A DNA stretch of 64,000 nt from Paracoccus denitrificans (GTDB lineage Bacteria; Pseudomonadota; Alphaproteobacteria; Rhodobacterales; Rhodobacteraceae), in NCBI RefSeq assembly GCF_900100045.1, contig NZ_FNEA01000019.1, forward strand, positions 1 to 64,000. Reading direction: 5' to 3'. This document shows positions 63,356 to 64,000 of this stretch, piece after piece; the stretch's first letter is position 1, and every line of letters begins with the position of its first letter. A model generated the notes under the pieces. That model was given only the letters and a program-made list of their open reading frames with translations. It did no database searches and was not told the DNA's origin. A program made the translations under genes and the position numbers.

Positions 63356-64000
63356 TCACCTGTCCCGGATTCGCGTCACGTCCTGCATCTGCCCGCCGGT
63401 CAGCAACACCTCGGCCGGCATGGGGTGGCTGATGAAATGCAGCGGGCTCGCCGTCGGCCCATAGGCGCCGCAGGCATGGATGGCGATCAGGTCGCCTTCC
63501 TCCAGCCGAGGCAGCGCGACGCCGCCGCCCAGCTTGTCGATCGAGGTGCAGAGCGGGCCGGAAATATCCTGCTTTTCCTCGGGTCGGGTGCCGTCTTCGT
63601 CGCCGCCGACGCGGTGCATGACGTAATTGCGCCGCAAGACCATGCCGAAATTGCCCGAGGCCGCCAGGTTGTCGTTCAGCCCGCCGTCGCAGATGGCGAT
63701 TCGGGTGCCGCGCGATTGCTTGACCGACAGGACACGGGTCACGAACCAGCCCGCCGGCCCGACCAGGTAGCGGCCCAGCTCCAGCACCAGCCGGGCGTCG
63801 GCAAGGCGCGGCTCGGCGCGGAAGGCGTCGAGTTCGGGGCCGATCTCGGCCGCGATGGCCGCAAGGTCCAGCGCGCTGTCCCCGGGGTGGTAGGGGATGC
63901 CGAGCCCGGCGCCGAAGATCAGCTTTTCCGGGCGCAGGTCCAGCGCGGCGCAGGTGTCGCGGAACACCTGCATGAAGATGCGCCAGTTCTCGCAGATCGC
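63356..64000 (-). CDS. PLP-dependent decarboxylase (LysA/ODC fold), 3' part
   Basis: The C-terminal half of a fold-type III PLP decarboxylase is present; the gene continues past the right edge (the frame reads ICENWRIFMQVF at the border). Seen are GLGIPYHPGDSALDLAAIAA, LVLELGRYLVGPAGWFVTRV with the PLP-proximal Glu, ICDGGLNDNLAASGNFGMVL, and the active-site Cys in IHACGAYGPTASPL. Diaminopimelate, ornithine or carboxynorspermidine decarboxylase-like substrates are possible; the N-terminal Lys region is needed for the call. Confidence 0.85.
   Translation of the reverse strand, partial: AICENWRIFMQVFRDTCAALDLRPEKLIFGAGLGIPYHPGDSALDLAAIAAEIGPELDAFRAEPRLADARLVLELGRYLVGPAGWFVTRVLSVKQSRGTRIAICDGGLNDNLAASGNFGMVLRRNYVMHRVGGDEDGTRPEEKQDISGPLCTSIDKLGGGVALPRLEEGDLIAIHACGAYGPTASPLHFISHPMPAEVLLTGGQMQDVTRIRDR

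Overview
The window looks like a chromosomal segment of an alphaproteobacterium of the Rhodobacteraceae, most likely Paracoccus or a close relative. The grounds are very GC-rich coding DNA, many ATGA start/stop overlaps, a bacterial NDUFA12-type complex I subunit, an accB-accC-aat operon, a Pha-type Mrp antiporter operon, a sitABCD operon divergent from a Fur/Mur regulator, and a Rhodobacterales-style KpsE with a long N-terminal extension. The genus is an inference from gene content and style; no database was searched.

Region 1 (1-6483) is an accessory island. It starts with an IS5-family (IS427-type) insertion sequence with a programmed-frameshift transposase. Next come a tyrosine integrase, two small unknown genes, and a hairpin with a UUCG loop followed by a T-rich stretch. 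Then come two overlapping frames that together look like one protein with motifs A, B and C of a family-A-like polymerase palm. A purine/pyrimidine tract with a CTT microsatellite follows, then a divergent Xre/Cro-type repressor behind a 14-bp direct repeat, and three small co-directional genes for membrane-type proteins. The island ends next to a tRNA-Gln whose 3' end faces it. Base composition and codon use are visibly less GC-rich than in the rest. This compact unit (integrase, polymerase-like protein, repressor, membrane cargo) is the best candidate for an undescribed system in the window.

Region 2 (6600-22000) is mainly envelope genes: a flavoprotein, kpsT-kpsE-kdsA (capsule export and Kdo synthesis), a uracil-DNA-glycosylase-like gene with sseB, a DUF882 protein divergent from an L,D-transpeptidase, and a cassette of lpxD, a dedicated acyl carrier protein and a ketoacyl synthase. 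After these come eda with an MFS transporter, and a DUF1190 lipoprotein with a glutathionylspermidine-synthase-like ATP-grasp protein.

Region 3 (22000-37000) is transport and metabolism: a five-gene peptide-type ABC importer, a VIT1/CCC1 transporter, an aldehyde dehydrogenase with an SDR, the sitABCD manganese/iron importer divergent from a Fur-family regulator, an IMPACT/UPF0029 protein, DUF2237, DUF2332 and pth.

Region 4 (37000-64000) is mostly housekeeping: clpP-clpX, an NDUFA12 gene with mlaD and DUF2155, the accB-accC-aat operon, lpxL with a DMT exporter, tkt divergent from an unusual glycosyltransferase-like gene, an NCS2 nucleobase permease, a CNNM/CorC protein, xerD, two exported or anchored unknowns, aroK-aroB, and the six-gene phaAB-C-D-E-F-G antiporter operon. 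The right edge cuts a PLP-dependent decarboxylase gene.
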